NCBI RefSeq assembly: GCF_003073475.1
Contig: NZ_CP029033.1
Coordinates: forward strand, 558,001-622,000
Direction of reading: 5' to 3'
DNA: 64,000 nucleotides
Source of the DNA: Actinobaculum sp. 313
GTDB taxonomy: Bacteria > Actinomycetota > Actinomycetes > Actinomycetales > Actinomycetaceae
The notes under the pieces: generated by a model
Database searches by the model: none
Told to the model about the DNA's origin: nothing
The model's input: the letters and a program-made list of their open reading frames with translations, nothing else
Made by a program: the position numbers and the translations under genes
Shown here: piece after piece, positions 36,701 through 45,806 of the stretch
Numbering within the stretch: position 1 is the stretch's first letter
Layout of the letters: each line of letters starts with the position of its first letter

Positions 36701-37440
36701 CCTACTTCTTCTACCGTCCGGAGAAAACCATGACGCAGACGGCACTGGAACGCCTGCGCACGCTGGCCGCCAACACGGAACTCGGCTCCGGCATTCAGGT
36801 GGCAATGAAGGATCTGGAGATTCGCGGCGCGGGCAATATGTTGGGTGGTGAACAGTCCGGCCATATTGCCGGTGTCGGTTTCGACCTGTATGTGCGCATG
36901 GTCTCCGAGGCGGTTGCCAAGTTGCGCGGCCAGGGAGTCGATAGCGGCGACGACGAGCCCGCCGACGTGCGTATCGAGCTGCCCTTTGAGGCATTCCTCC
37001 CGGAGACGTATGTGCCTTCCGAGCGGCTGCGGCTGGAAATCTACACGAAGCTGGCCGCCAGTCAGAACGAGGAACAGCGGGAGGCCGTGCGGGCGGAGTT
37101 GACCGACCGCTACGGGCCGATCCCGGAGGAGGCCGAACGGCTCTTCCGCGTGGCCCGCCTGCGGGAGTTGTGCCGCCGTGCCGAGATCGGTGAAGTGACG
37201 CAAATGGGGCGCAATATTCGCTTTGCGCCGGTGGCGCTGCCGGATTCGCGGCAGGCGCGCCTGAAACGTCTGTATCCGGGATCCTTCCTGAAGCCGGCGA
37301 TCCGGGTACTGCTCATCCCGGCGCCGGGGACGGGCCGCCGGATGGGGGAGCAACACCAGTTGGAAGGCGATGCACTGCTCGAATGGGTGGAGCAGGTCAT
37401 TACCTCTGTTTTTCTTGCCACCATTGGTGCGGTGCGATAG
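33751..37440 (+). CDS. mfd: Transcription-repair coupling factor Mfd
   Basis: A DNA translocase that removes stalled RNA polymerase and recruits UvrA. The 1229 residues are full length: UvrB-like N-terminal module (HVAVTATGREAEELAGAL, PSWETLPHERLSPRSDTVARRL), the RNA polymerase-binding region (LKPGDFVVHERHGVGRF, near 548), the helicase motifs GDVGYGKTE (near 700) and DEEQRFG (near 801), then SATPIPRTLEMA, TTIVETGLDI and the TRG-type QLRGRVGRGRERAYAYF, and a C-terminal TRCF domain. A GA-rich segment (about 55-80) is a local insertion. GGAG precedes ATG 33751. Confidence 0.96.
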   Translation: MDLRPILPLVGADPALAELGAERGLGTDAEQRWDIAMPRGLVTPVVALLAGAGDVAGTGSQTEAENVANGAGAAGGDAVDRLAAALSERADGAAGKRLPLHVAVTATGREAEELAGALRAYMPDDAVEVFPSWETLPHERLSPRSDTVARRLLVQRRLAYPAEFAPLKVLVMPVRALLQPITVGLGEMVPVRVRLGDRVDLTELEEALVGAAYSRVDMVERRGQFAVRGGIIDIFPPTEARPLRIELFGDEVDEIRSFAVADQRSLAPASEVYATPCREIFLTDDVRQRARDLMTELPGAVDMLEKISQGIAPEGMESLAPVLVERMVPVVDTLPDSARLLIVEPERVQQRADSLIATTEEFLTAAWSSAAAGGKVPVSVDTASFAELADMRDRVLDSGRAWWTLGGFARDERITADASRIDAREPRRFLGKVDDALAAIGERSRQRWRLALVVEGAGPGRRLAAQLGDQEIPARYVDDLPAEMEPSVCYVTMAPISSGFIMEGQRLGVLTAAEITGRGGSSTKDMRKMPARRKATVDPLSLKPGDFVVHERHGVGRFIRMDKRAVGSSRENQREYVVVEYAPSRRGGPADQLWVPTDSLDQLSRYSGGEAPPLNKMGGSDWAKTKAKARAATKQIASELVRLYAQRQATKGYAFSPDTPWQRELEDAFAYVETPDQLHTIDEVKADMEKSVPMDRLISGDVGYGKTEIAVRAAFKAVQDGKQVAVLVPTTLLVQQHFETFSERYSGFPVRLAMLSRFQSDREADETIAGLAAGTVDVVIGTHRLLTGNVRFKNLGLVVIDEEQRFGVEHKETLKQLYPTVDVLSMSATPIPRTLEMAVTGVREMSTLATPPEERHPVLTYVGVHEQKQIVAAIRRELLRDGQVFYVHNRVGDMARTAARLQELIPEARVAIAHGKMNEAQLEEVIQSFWDKEIDVLVCTTIVETGLDISNANTLIVEDADRFGLSQLHQLRGRVGRGRERAYAYFFYRPEKTMTQTALERLRTLAANTELGSGIQVAMKDLEIRGAGNMLGGEQSGHIAGVGFDLYVRMVSEAVAKLRGQGVDSGDDEPADVRIELPFEAFLPETYVPSERLRLEIYTKLAASQNEEQREAVRAELTDRYGPIPEEAERLFRVARLRELCRRAEIGEVTQMGRNIRFAPVALPDSRQARLKRLYPGSFLKPAIRVLLIPAPGTGRRMGEQHQLEGDALLEWVEQVITSVFLATIGAVR

Positions 37441-37679
37441 ATACGAGGTGCACGGTGATAGTGGGCGCGGCGGGCGTAGGCGGAGATGCTTGGTCGCGCC
37501 GGGTGATGCCGTCCACCTAGCCTTTGGTCCCGGGAAACCCAATCGGCAGAATCAGCGGGCAGTGAAATGAGCAACGTCCGCAGACGTGAGGCTGACGCGG
37601 CGGGTACTTCTGCGAGACAATAGCACTTAGCGGGATTTCTTCCCGTCAAGATGTGGCCGTCAGGCGGCCGTGAAGTTGA

Positions 37680-38974
<1,295 letters not shown>

Positions 38975-39095
38975 GGCGGCGGTGAGAGGACGCTCTGCTA
39001 GCAGAGTATGCCTCGCTGAGCACCTGCGCAGGTAGAGCCTGTGATAACGATGGGGCGGAACCGGAAGGTTTCGCCCCCACCTGCATGCGCTTGGG

Positions 39096-39515
39096 TCAGG
39101 ACAGCGGTTCGATCTCGCTGACTTCTATGACTCCCGGGTAGACGAGCGTGCCGGTGACGGTGACAAATGTGGAGCGGTAGCGGGGGCGTTGCTGCGTCAG
39201 CTCGGTATCCCAGCTGATCTCGTCGAAGGGGATATTGAGCGCGATGAAGCGGCTCCCAGTGCAGACGGGAGGATGAGACTCGCCCACATCCAGGCACAGT
39301 GTCGCAATGTCTTCATCGAAACTCTCGAGAAGCACGGTCATTGTGACCACGGTACCAACGCGGAGGTCGGCCGCATCCTCGTAGTATTCGATGATCGCCG
39401 GACCTATCGGATGAATCTCCGACGGCGAGGTGCTGTTGCCGGTTGATTGGGTTCCGCAGGCGGATAGCAATATTAGGCCAATGGATGCGATGGCTGCGGC
39501 TAGGCGCTTGAACAT
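39096..39515 (-). CDS. Small lipoprotein of the protease locus, copy 4 (last)
   Basis: A 139-residue lipoprotein (MFKRLAAAIASIGLILLSAC, lipobox LSAC) with CGTQSTGNSTSPSE after the Cys. The mature domain shares VGTVVTMTVLLESFDEDIATLC, FIALNIPFDEI and GTLVYPGVIEVSEI with the three genes upstream. Conserved Cys pairs (TLCLD, PVCTG) suggest a disulphide. Ribosome site AAGGAA-type lies upstream. The gene ends about 120 bp from the eno stop on the other strand. A role as immunity or inhibitor for the upstream protease is inferred. Confidence 0.75.
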   Translation of the reverse strand: MFKRLAAAIASIGLILLSACGTQSTGNSTSPSEIHPIGPAIIEYYEDAADLRVGTVVTMTVLLESFDEDIATLCLDVGESHPPVCTGSRFIALNIPFDEISWDTELTQQRPRYRSTFVTVTGTLVYPGVIEVSEIEPLS

Positions 39516-39571
39516 ACGGTTCCTTCCGGTGCCGATGGTGGGGGACCGTCAGGTCCCCCGCCATGTACTGA

Positions 39572-40003
39572 CTAGGATGCTGCCGGGGAAATCTCGCTGA
39601 CTTCAATGACTCCGGGGTAGACGAGGGTGCCGGTTAGGTCGACATATGCGTAGCGGTACTCGGGACGTTGTTGGATCAACTCCTCTTTCCAGGGTATGTC
39701 GTTGAAGGGAACGTTGCGTGCGATGAAGCGGTCTTCGAAGCAAGTCGGCAGATCGGAATCGCTTGAATCTAGGCAGAGCGTGGCAACGCCTTTCTCCCCT
39801 ATATCGAACATTTCGAGGGTTGCCGAAAATACGACTGTAGTGCCTGCAGGGAGGCCTGACGCGTCTTCGTAGTGTTCGAGTGCAACCGGGCTGGTTTGTG
39901 TATCTGCCGATGAAGACGTGTTGTCACTGGTTGATTGGGATCCGCAGGCGGATAGTAGCGCGAGGGCGGTGGCGGCGATTGCTGCAACTATGCGGCTGAA
40001 CAT
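39572..40003 (-). CDS. Small lipoprotein of the protease locus, copy 3
   Basis: A 143-residue lipoprotein (MFSRIVAAIAATALALLSAC). The signal-peptide region and the sequence GSQSTSDNTSSS match the neighbours, as does the C-terminal block AYVDLTGTLVYPGVIEVSEI, which is identical to copy 1. The middle differs: AGTTVVFSATLEMFDIGEKGVATLCLDSSDSDLPTC has a longer loop. Same-strand spacing of about 50 bp to the next copies suggests one operon. Confidence 0.75.
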   Translation of the reverse strand: MFSRIVAAIAATALALLSACGSQSTSDNTSSSADTQTSPVALEHYEDASGLPAGTTVVFSATLEMFDIGEKGVATLCLDSSDSDLPTCFEDRFIARNVPFNDIPWKEELIQQRPEYRYAYVDLTGTLVYPGVIEVSEISPAAS

Positions 40004-40051
40004 CTGTGTCCTTTCCCTGGTGGTGGACTTGCGGAGTTCTATTTCCTGCCG

Positions 40052-40486
40052 CTATGGCTCTGACCAGGGAAGAGACTCGATTTCGCTGACATCGATCACT
40101 CCCGGGTGCACGATGGTTCCGGTCAGATTGGCAAATACACAGCGGTATTGAGGATGCTGTTCGGTCCACTCGACGCCCCAGGTTATTTCATCGAATGGGA
40201 CGTTGAGTGCAATGAAAGGACGTATCACGCAGGTCGGAGGATCAGAGTCGCCGACCCATGTACATATGGTTGTCAAGTCCTCGTCGATTCCTTCGAGGAA
40301 TCCGGACTCGATGACGACGGTGGTTCCTACAGGCAGATCTCCTACATCTTCTTGCTCCTTGAGAGTCACCGGAGCCGATGGCACTACGGAAGACGGTGAC
40401 GTATTGTTGCTGGTTGATTGCGATCCACAGGCGGATAGCAACATGAGGGCGGTGGCGGCGATTGTTGCGGCTAGGCGCTTGAGCAT
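40052..40486 (-). CDS. Small lipoprotein of the protease locus, copy 2
   Basis: A 144-residue lipoprotein. Start 40486 (MLKRLAATIAATALMLLSAC) has AAAGGA upstream; a frame open to 40657 reads through the remnant of another copy and is rejected. It shares VPSAPVTLKEQEDVGDLPVGTTVV and ESGFLEGIDEDLTTICT with copy 1. The C-terminal block (CVFANLTGTIVHPGVIDVSEI) is less conserved. Confidence 0.78.
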   Translation of the reverse strand: MLKRLAATIAATALMLLSACGSQSTSNNTSPSSVVPSAPVTLKEQEDVGDLPVGTTVVIESGFLEGIDEDLTTICTWVGDSDPPTCVIRPFIALNVPFDEITWGVEWTEQHPQYRCVFANLTGTIVHPGVIDVSEIESLPWSEP

Positions 40487-40554
40487 GCTGTTCCTTTCCT
40501 GCCCAGCGTTGGGGAACCAAATTGGTTCCCCAACGCTCCTGAGCAAGTGTCTCA

Positions 40555-40625
40555 ATCTGGTCTCGCTGACTTCAATCACTCCCGGATAGGCGACTGTGCC
40601 GGCTAACTTGACACATGCTAACGGT
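40555..40625 (-). pseudogene. Fragment of a fifth lipoprotein copy (3' end only)
   Basis: Minus-strand translation gives CVKLAGTVAYPGVIEVSET, matching the C-terminal YVDLTGTLVYPGVIEVSEV of the intact copies. There is no signal peptide or core in front of it. It is what unequal recombination in the array would leave behind. Confidence 0.7.
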
Positions 40626-40666
40626 CGAGTTGGCAGAACTACAAGAATCTGCCCCAATCTCCATCC

Positions 40667-41095
40667 TTACGGCCCGGGAAGGGGCTTGACTTCGCTGACT
40701 TCAATGACTCCGGGGTAGACGAGGGTGCCGGTTAGGTCGACATATGCGTAGCGGTAGTCGGGACGTTGTTCGGTCCATTCCTCCTCCCAAGTTATGTCGT
40801 TGAAGGGGACGTTCAGCAGGACAAAAGGACGTTTTGAACACGTTGGTGGGTCAGAGTCGCCGACCAATGTACATATGGTTGCCACGTCTTCATCAAATGC
40901 TTCGAGGAATCCGGACTCGAATACGACGGTGGTGCCCACGGGCAGATCTCGTACTTCCTCCTGGTACTTGAACGTTACAGGGTCCGATGGCACTGCGGGC
41001 GACGGAGACGTATCGTTGCTGGTTGATTGGGATCCGCAGGCGGATAGCAGCGCAAGGCCGATGGCCGCGATTGTTGCGGCTAGGCGCTTGAACAT
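40667..41095 (-). CDS. Small lipoprotein of the protease locus, copy 1
   Basis: A 142-residue lipoprotein (MFKRLAATIAAIGLALLSAC) beginning 19 nt after the protease stop, with AAAGGAG upstream of ATG 41095; the ATG at 41122 overlaps the protease and has no ribosome site. Mature part: SDPVTFKYQEEVRDLPVGTTVVFESGFLEAFDEDVATICTLVGDSDPPTC, then YRYAYVDLTGTLVYPGVIEVSEV. It is the copy most tightly linked to the protease. The fold is probably a small beta-barrel with one disulphide. No known family is recognised. Confidence 0.78.
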   Translation of the reverse strand: MFKRLAATIAAIGLALLSACGSQSTSNDTSPSPAVPSDPVTFKYQEEVRDLPVGTTVVFESGFLEAFDEDVATICTLVGDSDPPTCSKRPFVLLNVPFNDITWEEEWTEQRPDYRYAYVDLTGTLVYPGVIEVSEVKPLPGP

Positions 41096-41114
41096 CTTGT
41101 TTCTCCTTTCTTTG

Positions 41115-42488
41115 TTAGCCAAGATCGATGGTCATCTGCTGCCCGAGCGTTCTGTTCCAGTATGTGCGGATCAGTGGCATGGGTGTAAAGTAGGAATATT
41201 TACTTGCGTTATTACGATGACAGCCGCTATCTGAACCGGAATGGACCCCATACAGTAGCCTCACCCCGGACACGTTTCTTGTCCACGGGCCACCTGAGTC
41301 TCCTCCGCAAGCGTCGTATCCTTTAACGGCGACGAGCCCGTTCCTGAAACCGCTGATAGTTCCACAAGGAGAAGAGCTGACGTTTATTCCACCGAGGCAA
41401 ACTGAGTGGCCCTTGATATAGGACGCATTGATGCTGATGAAGCCCGTAACTCTGCCAAGATTATCCGGACTGCCCGGGTGGAAAATGACACCGCGGCGGG
41501 GCCAACTGAGCCAGTAACTGTTTGCGATTCGCGCCCGGGCGAGGTCGAGTCCGGGATAACCAGACTGATGTCTGTAGTCGAATGATTGGCGGATCGGGCC
41601 GATACGTTGTTCGCCATGTGCTGTCATACTGTTGCGTCCCCCGCAGTGACCTGCGGTGAATGCCCAACGGCTGCCGTCTGCAGCAGTCGCCGTGAAGCCG
41701 ATGCTACACACACCGTCCGGGACTGTCATGGAAATTCCCGACCGTAAGGGGCCGCCACAGTGAAAGCGATCGGTGCACTTATCTTCCGGCATGTCCGCCA
41801 GGTCTTCGATTGTTGTGGATACGGGAATTGAGGCGCCGTTGGAAGATCCCGAATTTGTCTGCGTCTGGTTACCGCCCGATGCGTTGGCTGCCTGCGTTTC
41901 AGATAGAGAGGTTATACGGCTTTCCACGTGGTCGGCGGTGGCCTGGTCCGGCGCGGAGACAAGCATAGTTGATGTTTCGTAGTCCGGCGTGGCAGCCACC
42001 CCTTCGGTGCCGAACTCGGCGTTCACAGCGGAAGCAACAGCGTCGAGCTCAGCAATGCTCCAGGGTGTCTCATCATAGGTGATATCAATACCGTGTTTGG
42101 CTGCGATTGCATCGACTTCCGCTTTGTTGGCGAAGTCCGGGGTGATTCGGACGTGTAGCGTGCCGGTGTGAACGTCCAGCGAAAACCCACCGACCGTGTC
42201 GGAGTACTGGCCGCCCACTTCTTCCGCGAAGAAGACCTGTGCGTCTTGGAGTTCGACCAAGTGGCGGGCTTCGGCCTCGGTAATGCCGTTGCCTTCCATA
42301 GAGGCAGCAACCTGGGCCTCGACGCCGTCAAACTCTTCGTCGGTATTTGCCATCTGAGCGCTCACAGGCGTAGCGGCAGGGGGATTTCCCACAGGGGACG
42401 CAGTGGCTGATGCGGCAGCAGTTGCAGCGAGGCAAAGAGCCGAGAACAGTGCGACCTGCCGTGCACGCCATCGCTTTGTGGTATGCAT
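41115..42488 (-). CDS. Secreted S1-family serine protease with propeptide (streptogrisin-like)
   Basis: A 457-residue secreted protease. Start 42488 is chosen because the GGAGG site is eight bases upstream; ATG 42494 would be only two bases from it. A signal peptide (QVALFSALCLAATAAASATA) precedes a propeptide of about 200 residues with two alpha-lytic-type pro-segments (QVFFAEEVGGQYSDTVGGFSLD). The catalytic domain has His281 in FTAGHCGG, Asp315 in GLDLARARI and Ser398 in CGGDSGGPW, with six Cys in pairs as in streptogrisins. It would act outside the cell after self-processing. Four lipoprotein paralogs follow on the same strand. Confidence 0.88.
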   Translation of the reverse strand: MHTTKRWRARQVALFSALCLAATAAASATASPVGNPPAATPVSAQMANTDEEFDGVEAQVAASMEGNGITEAEARHLVELQDAQVFFAEEVGGQYSDTVGGFSLDVHTGTLHVRITPDFANKAEVDAIAAKHGIDITYDETPWSIAELDAVASAVNAEFGTEGVAATPDYETSTMLVSAPDQATADHVESRITSLSETQAANASGGNQTQTNSGSSNGASIPVSTTIEDLADMPEDKCTDRFHCGGPLRSGISMTVPDGVCSIGFTATAADGSRWAFTAGHCGGRNSMTAHGEQRIGPIRQSFDYRHQSGYPGLDLARARIANSYWLSWPRRGVIFHPGSPDNLGRVTGFISINASYIKGHSVCLGGINVSSSPCGTISGFRNGLVAVKGYDACGGDSGGPWTRNVSGVRLLYGVHSGSDSGCHRNNASKYSYFTPMPLIRTYWNRTLGQQMTIDLG

Positions 42489-42673
42489 GATCATTCCCTC
42501 CTTCTTTGGAGTGTTATATGAAGTTATGGGATTGGCTGATGCAATGGGTAGTTGTACTGCTCATTGCATGGATGGTAGGGCAGTGCCCCACCGGCCTAGG
42601 TTGTGCGAGCGGCGATCCGTCGTCGTGGAATCCGCTTAGCCTCAGCCTACCAGATGATGGTTGTTAAATAAAG

Positions 42674-42722
42674 AACGACGCCGACCGGCCCGGGCATGTG
42701 CAGTCGGGCGGTCGGCGTCGTT
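42674..42722 (-). terminator. Long-stem terminator after the glcD-like gene
   Basis: AACGACGCCGACCG (42674-42687) pairs perfectly over 14 bp with CGGTCGGCGTCGTT (42709-42722). On the minus strand it begins 11 nt after the oxidase stop and is followed by CTTTATTTAACAA, a T-rich tail. It is a convincing intrinsic terminator. Confidence 0.85.
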
Positions 42723-42733
42723 GGACCGAGTGA

Positions 42734-44095
42734 CTAGAGCTTACGGCCGGGCGTGAGAATCCCGTTCGGGTCTAGCGCCTTCTTAATGGCCAGCTGGACA
42801 TCGCGAGTGTCCGGCGAGAGCAGCTGCGTTACGGCGTGATGCTTGAGATAGCCGATACCGTGCTCACCGGAGACGACGCCGCCCATGCCAACGGCCATCT
42901 CGCAGACCTCGTCGAGCAGTTCTTCCGCTGCCCGGCTCTCCTCAATGCCCTCGCCGCACTCGACGATCGGGTGAATATTGCCATCACCGGCATGCGCCAG
43001 AATAGAGACGCGGCGCTGGCGCTTCTCCGAAATGGCCATAATGTTGTGGATGGCCTCGGCCAGTGACGCGATCGGAACGGAGACATCACCGATGACTTCC
43101 ATTCCCGCAGCGGAGAGTGCCGGATAGGCATCGCGCCGCACCTGGAAGAGGCGGTTGCCCTCCTCGAACATCACCGCGGTGGCGCCGTATTCGCGGCAGG
43201 TGTTGGCGAACTCCTCCACGTCTTCCTTGGCGCTCTGACCCTCGGCTTGGCCGAGGAGTAGGCCTGCGCCCGGCTGCGGAATCTGCAGATCGGGGTTCCG
43301 CTCATTGACAAGCCGCACGCCCAGAGCGTCGATAAGCTCGAGCGATACGGGCTTGTTCTCTGCCGCACGGATAGCAATTGTTGCGTAGCCGGCATCCTCG
43401 ATGCTGTCGAAGCAGGCGAAGAACGTGTAGGGCTCGTACTTGGGAATGTGCTCGATGCGCACAACTGCCTGCGTGATAACGCCGAGCGTACCCTCCGATC
43501 CGATGAACAGCTCCTTCAGATTGAGGGAGGAAACGTTCTTGATGGTCTTCGATCCGACCTCGATCACACGCCCATCCGCGAGTACCACCTCAAGAGCGCG
43601 CACCCAGTTGATGGTGACGCCGTGGCATACCGCGCGCAAACCGCCAGCATTGGTGGCGATATTTCCGCCCACCGAGGCAATGGAGGCGCTGGCCGGGTCG
43701 GGCGCGAAAAAGAAGCCTTCCTTGGCCAGCTCTTTGTTGAACTCGGCGTTTATAATGCCTGGTTCAATGACGGCGACGCCGTTTTCAGGGTCGATCTCAA
43801 GGATGCGGTTCATCTTGTGCAGCGAGAGGATGAGTCCGCCGTCGTAGGAGACGGAACCGCCCGCCAGGCCGGAACCGCCGGTGCGTACCGATACGGGAAC
43901 AACATGCTTATTGGCCCACGCCAGTGCCTTCGACACGTCCTCGGTGCTTTCGGCGAAAACCGCGCCGACCGGTTCTCCTTCCGGAAGCATCCACGACATG
44001 TCGCGCATATATGGGGCGAATGTGCGCTGGTCGGTGATGAAACGCTCGCCGAGCTGGTCCTTCAGCTCCTGCAGGTCGGAGGCGGTGATAGTCAT
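42734..44095 (-). CDS. FAD-linked oxidase, GlcD/D-lactate dehydrogenase type
   Basis: A 453-residue flavoprotein. The FAD-binding type 4 domain shows SVRTGGSGLAGGSV, the pyrophosphate loop FFFAPDPASASIASVGGNIATNAGG and KELFIGSEGTLGVIT. The C-terminal FAD-oxidase domain has LAHAGDGNIHP and GGVVSGEHGIGYLK, with ALDPNGILTPGRKL at the end. Family members oxidise glycolate, D-lactate or D-2-hydroxyglutarate to the 2-oxo acid, passing electrons to the quinone pool. No partner GlcE/GlcF gene is nearby, so D-lactate is plausible. The gene stands alone between a strong terminator and a divergent intergenic region. Confidence 0.88.
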   Translation of the reverse strand: MTITASDLQELKDQLGERFITDQRTFAPYMRDMSWMLPEGEPVGAVFAESTEDVSKALAWANKHVVPVSVRTGGSGLAGGSVSYDGGLILSLHKMNRILEIDPENGVAVIEPGIINAEFNKELAKEGFFFAPDPASASIASVGGNIATNAGGLRAVCHGVTINWVRALEVVLADGRVIEVGSKTIKNVSSLNLKELFIGSEGTLGVITQAVVRIEHIPKYEPYTFFACFDSIEDAGYATIAIRAAENKPVSLELIDALGVRLVNERNPDLQIPQPGAGLLLGQAEGQSAKEDVEEFANTCREYGATAVMFEEGNRLFQVRRDAYPALSAAGMEVIGDVSVPIASLAEAIHNIMAISEKRQRRVSILAHAGDGNIHPIVECGEGIEESRAAEELLDEVCEMAVGMGGVVSGEHGIGYLKHHAVTQLLSPDTRDVQLAIKKALDPNGILTPGRKL

Positions 44096-44835
44096 GAACT
44101 CATCTTTCTGGTAGGCGGTACTCGTCGTCGAGTGGACTCCGCGCGACGAAGGGATGTAGGTCCTACGAGCCGGTGGTCCCTCTCACAGCCTACTGGGTGT
44201 TAGTGGGGGCTTGTCAAGCGCTTTGTAATAATCAGTTAAAAGTCGGGCGGGTGAATGGGGTGCCGCGCGGTCCGCCACGCGGCGCGGGTCTTCTGCATCG
44301 CGTAGTACGCCGTCACTCCGGTTCGGGCAGTCCAAGTCGTTGCCGCTGCAGGCCAAAAGTGTGAACTCGTGCCACGCCTCCGGCGGTGTGTGAGTTCTGG
44401 GCTTTCCGTCCCGCTCGTCGCCGCTATGGGCCGTGTGTCGCCGCGAACTGTGTGCCACCGGCCAGCCTCTCCCGCGCCGAAAACGAAGCCGATTCATACG
44501 CTCGATACCGGCAATGGTGGTGGCAGGTGCAGGTTGTGCAGAGAGGTAATCAGGGTTTCTCACCGCGGCCACGCATCTGATACACGGTGTTCTCCAGTTG
44601 CCCGCCTCCGGGTCACCCAGTCGTTCTATGTGCAGCTGCTGTTCTATGTGCAGCGGAGTTGCGGCTGTTCTATGTGCAGCGACTGCTTCATATGCACTGG
44701 GCTGGCACGGGTCGTTCCCACTCGCACCCATTGGCATGCGTAGCAGTGGCGAGGAATTGAAGGAGGCCGAGAGCGAAGGCACACCGGGGTGTTCGTCATG
44801 CCGCCGTGGCGCGGGCGCCACATAGAATGGTTCGC
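44096..44835. other. Long intergenic region with short repeats
   Basis: About 740 bp between divergent genes. It holds three copies of a 14-nt repeat (44623-44680) and the promoter of ftsB. Frames on both strands lack credible starts and family motifs, so I see no gene. Confidence 0.5.
44623..44680. repeat. Three copies of GTTCTATGTGCAGC
   Basis: Perfect copies lie at 44623-44636, 44641-44654 and 44667-44680, with start-to-start distances of 18 and 26 bp; a degenerate fourth (CTTCATATGCACTGG) follows. The irregular spacing argues against simple slippage. They could be protein-binding sites upstream of ftsB. Confidence 0.75.
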
Positions 44836-45636
44836 ATGAGTACGCGCCGCCCTTCCCCTTCACGCCGAGGCCCCCGCGGTGCGGGGGCTCGTGGCGGTAC
44901 GCGGCCCGAGCAGCGTGCAGAACGGGCGGGGGGAAGGCGTCCGTCGTCGCCGCAAAATGCCGCAAGTAACTCCAAAGCGCGTGACGGGCAACAGTCCCGT
45001 GGCGATACGCCGTCCCGGAGGGCAACCGGTGGAAGGCCGAAGAACACGGAGAATACGCGGCAGCGTTTTCGAATGAAGCGTTCGGTGGTTGTCTCCGGGG
45101 CGAGGGGCTCTCGCCGCATCTCCCTGCGGTTAGCGGTTGTCCTGTTCTTTGCGGTACTCGCGGTGATCATCGTGACTCCAACACTCTCGAACTATCTTGA
45201 GCGTCAGGCTGAGCTGCGCGATGCGAAGGCCGAACTGGAGTCCGTGCGGCAGCATAATGAAGACCTCGAGCGCGAGTTGCAGCTGTGGCAGGATGACGAC
45301 TATGTGAGGGCACAGGCGCGGGAGCGGCTGGGGTACGTGATGCCAGGGCAAACACTCTACGTGGTTACCGATCCTAACGAAGGGACCGCACGGGAGAGGC
45401 TCGACGAGCGAGTCGAGACCGCCAACCGGCAGCGTCGGGCGGCGACGCCCTGGTTTGTTACGCTGTGGGATTCGGTGACGATGGCGGGTGAGGTTTCCGG
45501 CGACGACGTCGACAATCCAAATAACACGCCGCTTATCGAACCCGTCGAACCGACTGAGTCTGAGCCGGGATCTACGCAGTCGGAAACTGCTGCAACGCAG
45601 TCAAGCGATGACTCCGCGGCGGATGGAGGCGAGTGA
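44836..45636 (+). CDS. ftsB: Septum formation initiator FtsB/DivIC family
   Basis: A cell-division protein that links FtsL and FtsQ in the divisome. From ATG 44836 (MSTRRPSPSRRGPRG) it has 266 residues: a basic, disordered cytosolic region (1-100), one membrane segment (RLAVVLFFAVLAVIIVTPTLSNYL, about 102-125), a coiled coil (ERQAELRDAKAELESVRQHNEDLERELQLWQ, about 125-155) and the DivIC motif DDYVRAQARERLGYVMPGQTLYVV. The tail is acidic/Thr-rich. A TAGAAT box at 44823-44828 ends 7 bp before ATG 44836, so the mRNA may be leaderless. Order eno ... ftsB-DUF501-ppx is typical of actinobacteria, here interrupted by the protease locus. Confidence 0.88.
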   Translation: MSTRRPSPSRRGPRGAGARGGTRPEQRAERAGGRRPSSPQNAASNSKARDGQQSRGDTPSRRATGGRPKNTENTRQRFRMKRSVVVSGARGSRRISLRLAVVLFFAVLAVIIVTPTLSNYLERQAELRDAKAELESVRQHNEDLERELQLWQDDDYVRAQARERLGYVMPGQTLYVVTDPNEGTARERLDERVETANRQRRAATPWFVTLWDSVTMAGEVSGDDVDNPNNTPLIEPVEPTESEPGSTQSETAATQSSDDSAADGGE

Positions 45637-45686
45637 GCCCAAGCGGATGGAGGCGAGTGAGCCCAAGCGGATGGAGGCGAGTGAGC
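45619..45686. repeat. 24-bp tandem repeat, three units, overlapping the ftsB stop codon
   Basis: Units start at 45619, 45643 and 45667 (GCGGATGGAGGCGAGTGAGC core). The ftsB stop TGA at 45634-45636 is inside unit 1, and every unit contains a TGA in the same frame. The duplication therefore copied the 3' end of the gene without altering the protein. Confidence 0.85.
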
Positions 45687-45806
45687 TGGAAAGGAACCAT
45701 GTGAGAGCGGCGAGGCGCCGGGGCGAGAGAGCAATAACCCGAGAAACAATGACCAGAGAAACAGCGGGCGGCGAATGTTGCAGGCACGCGATGAGAGCGG
45801 AGGAAA

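Noticed and set aside
41115-41122. Overlap of the S1 protease with its first lipoprotein gene
   Set aside because: The overlapping ATG at 41122 has no ribosome site; ATG 41095 with AAAGGAG and a proper signal peptide is the better start.
44183-45025. A 280-codon minus-strand frame overlapping the ftsB start
   Set aside because: It has no recognisable domain, is His/Arg/Pro-rich and overlaps the promoter and 5' part of ftsB.
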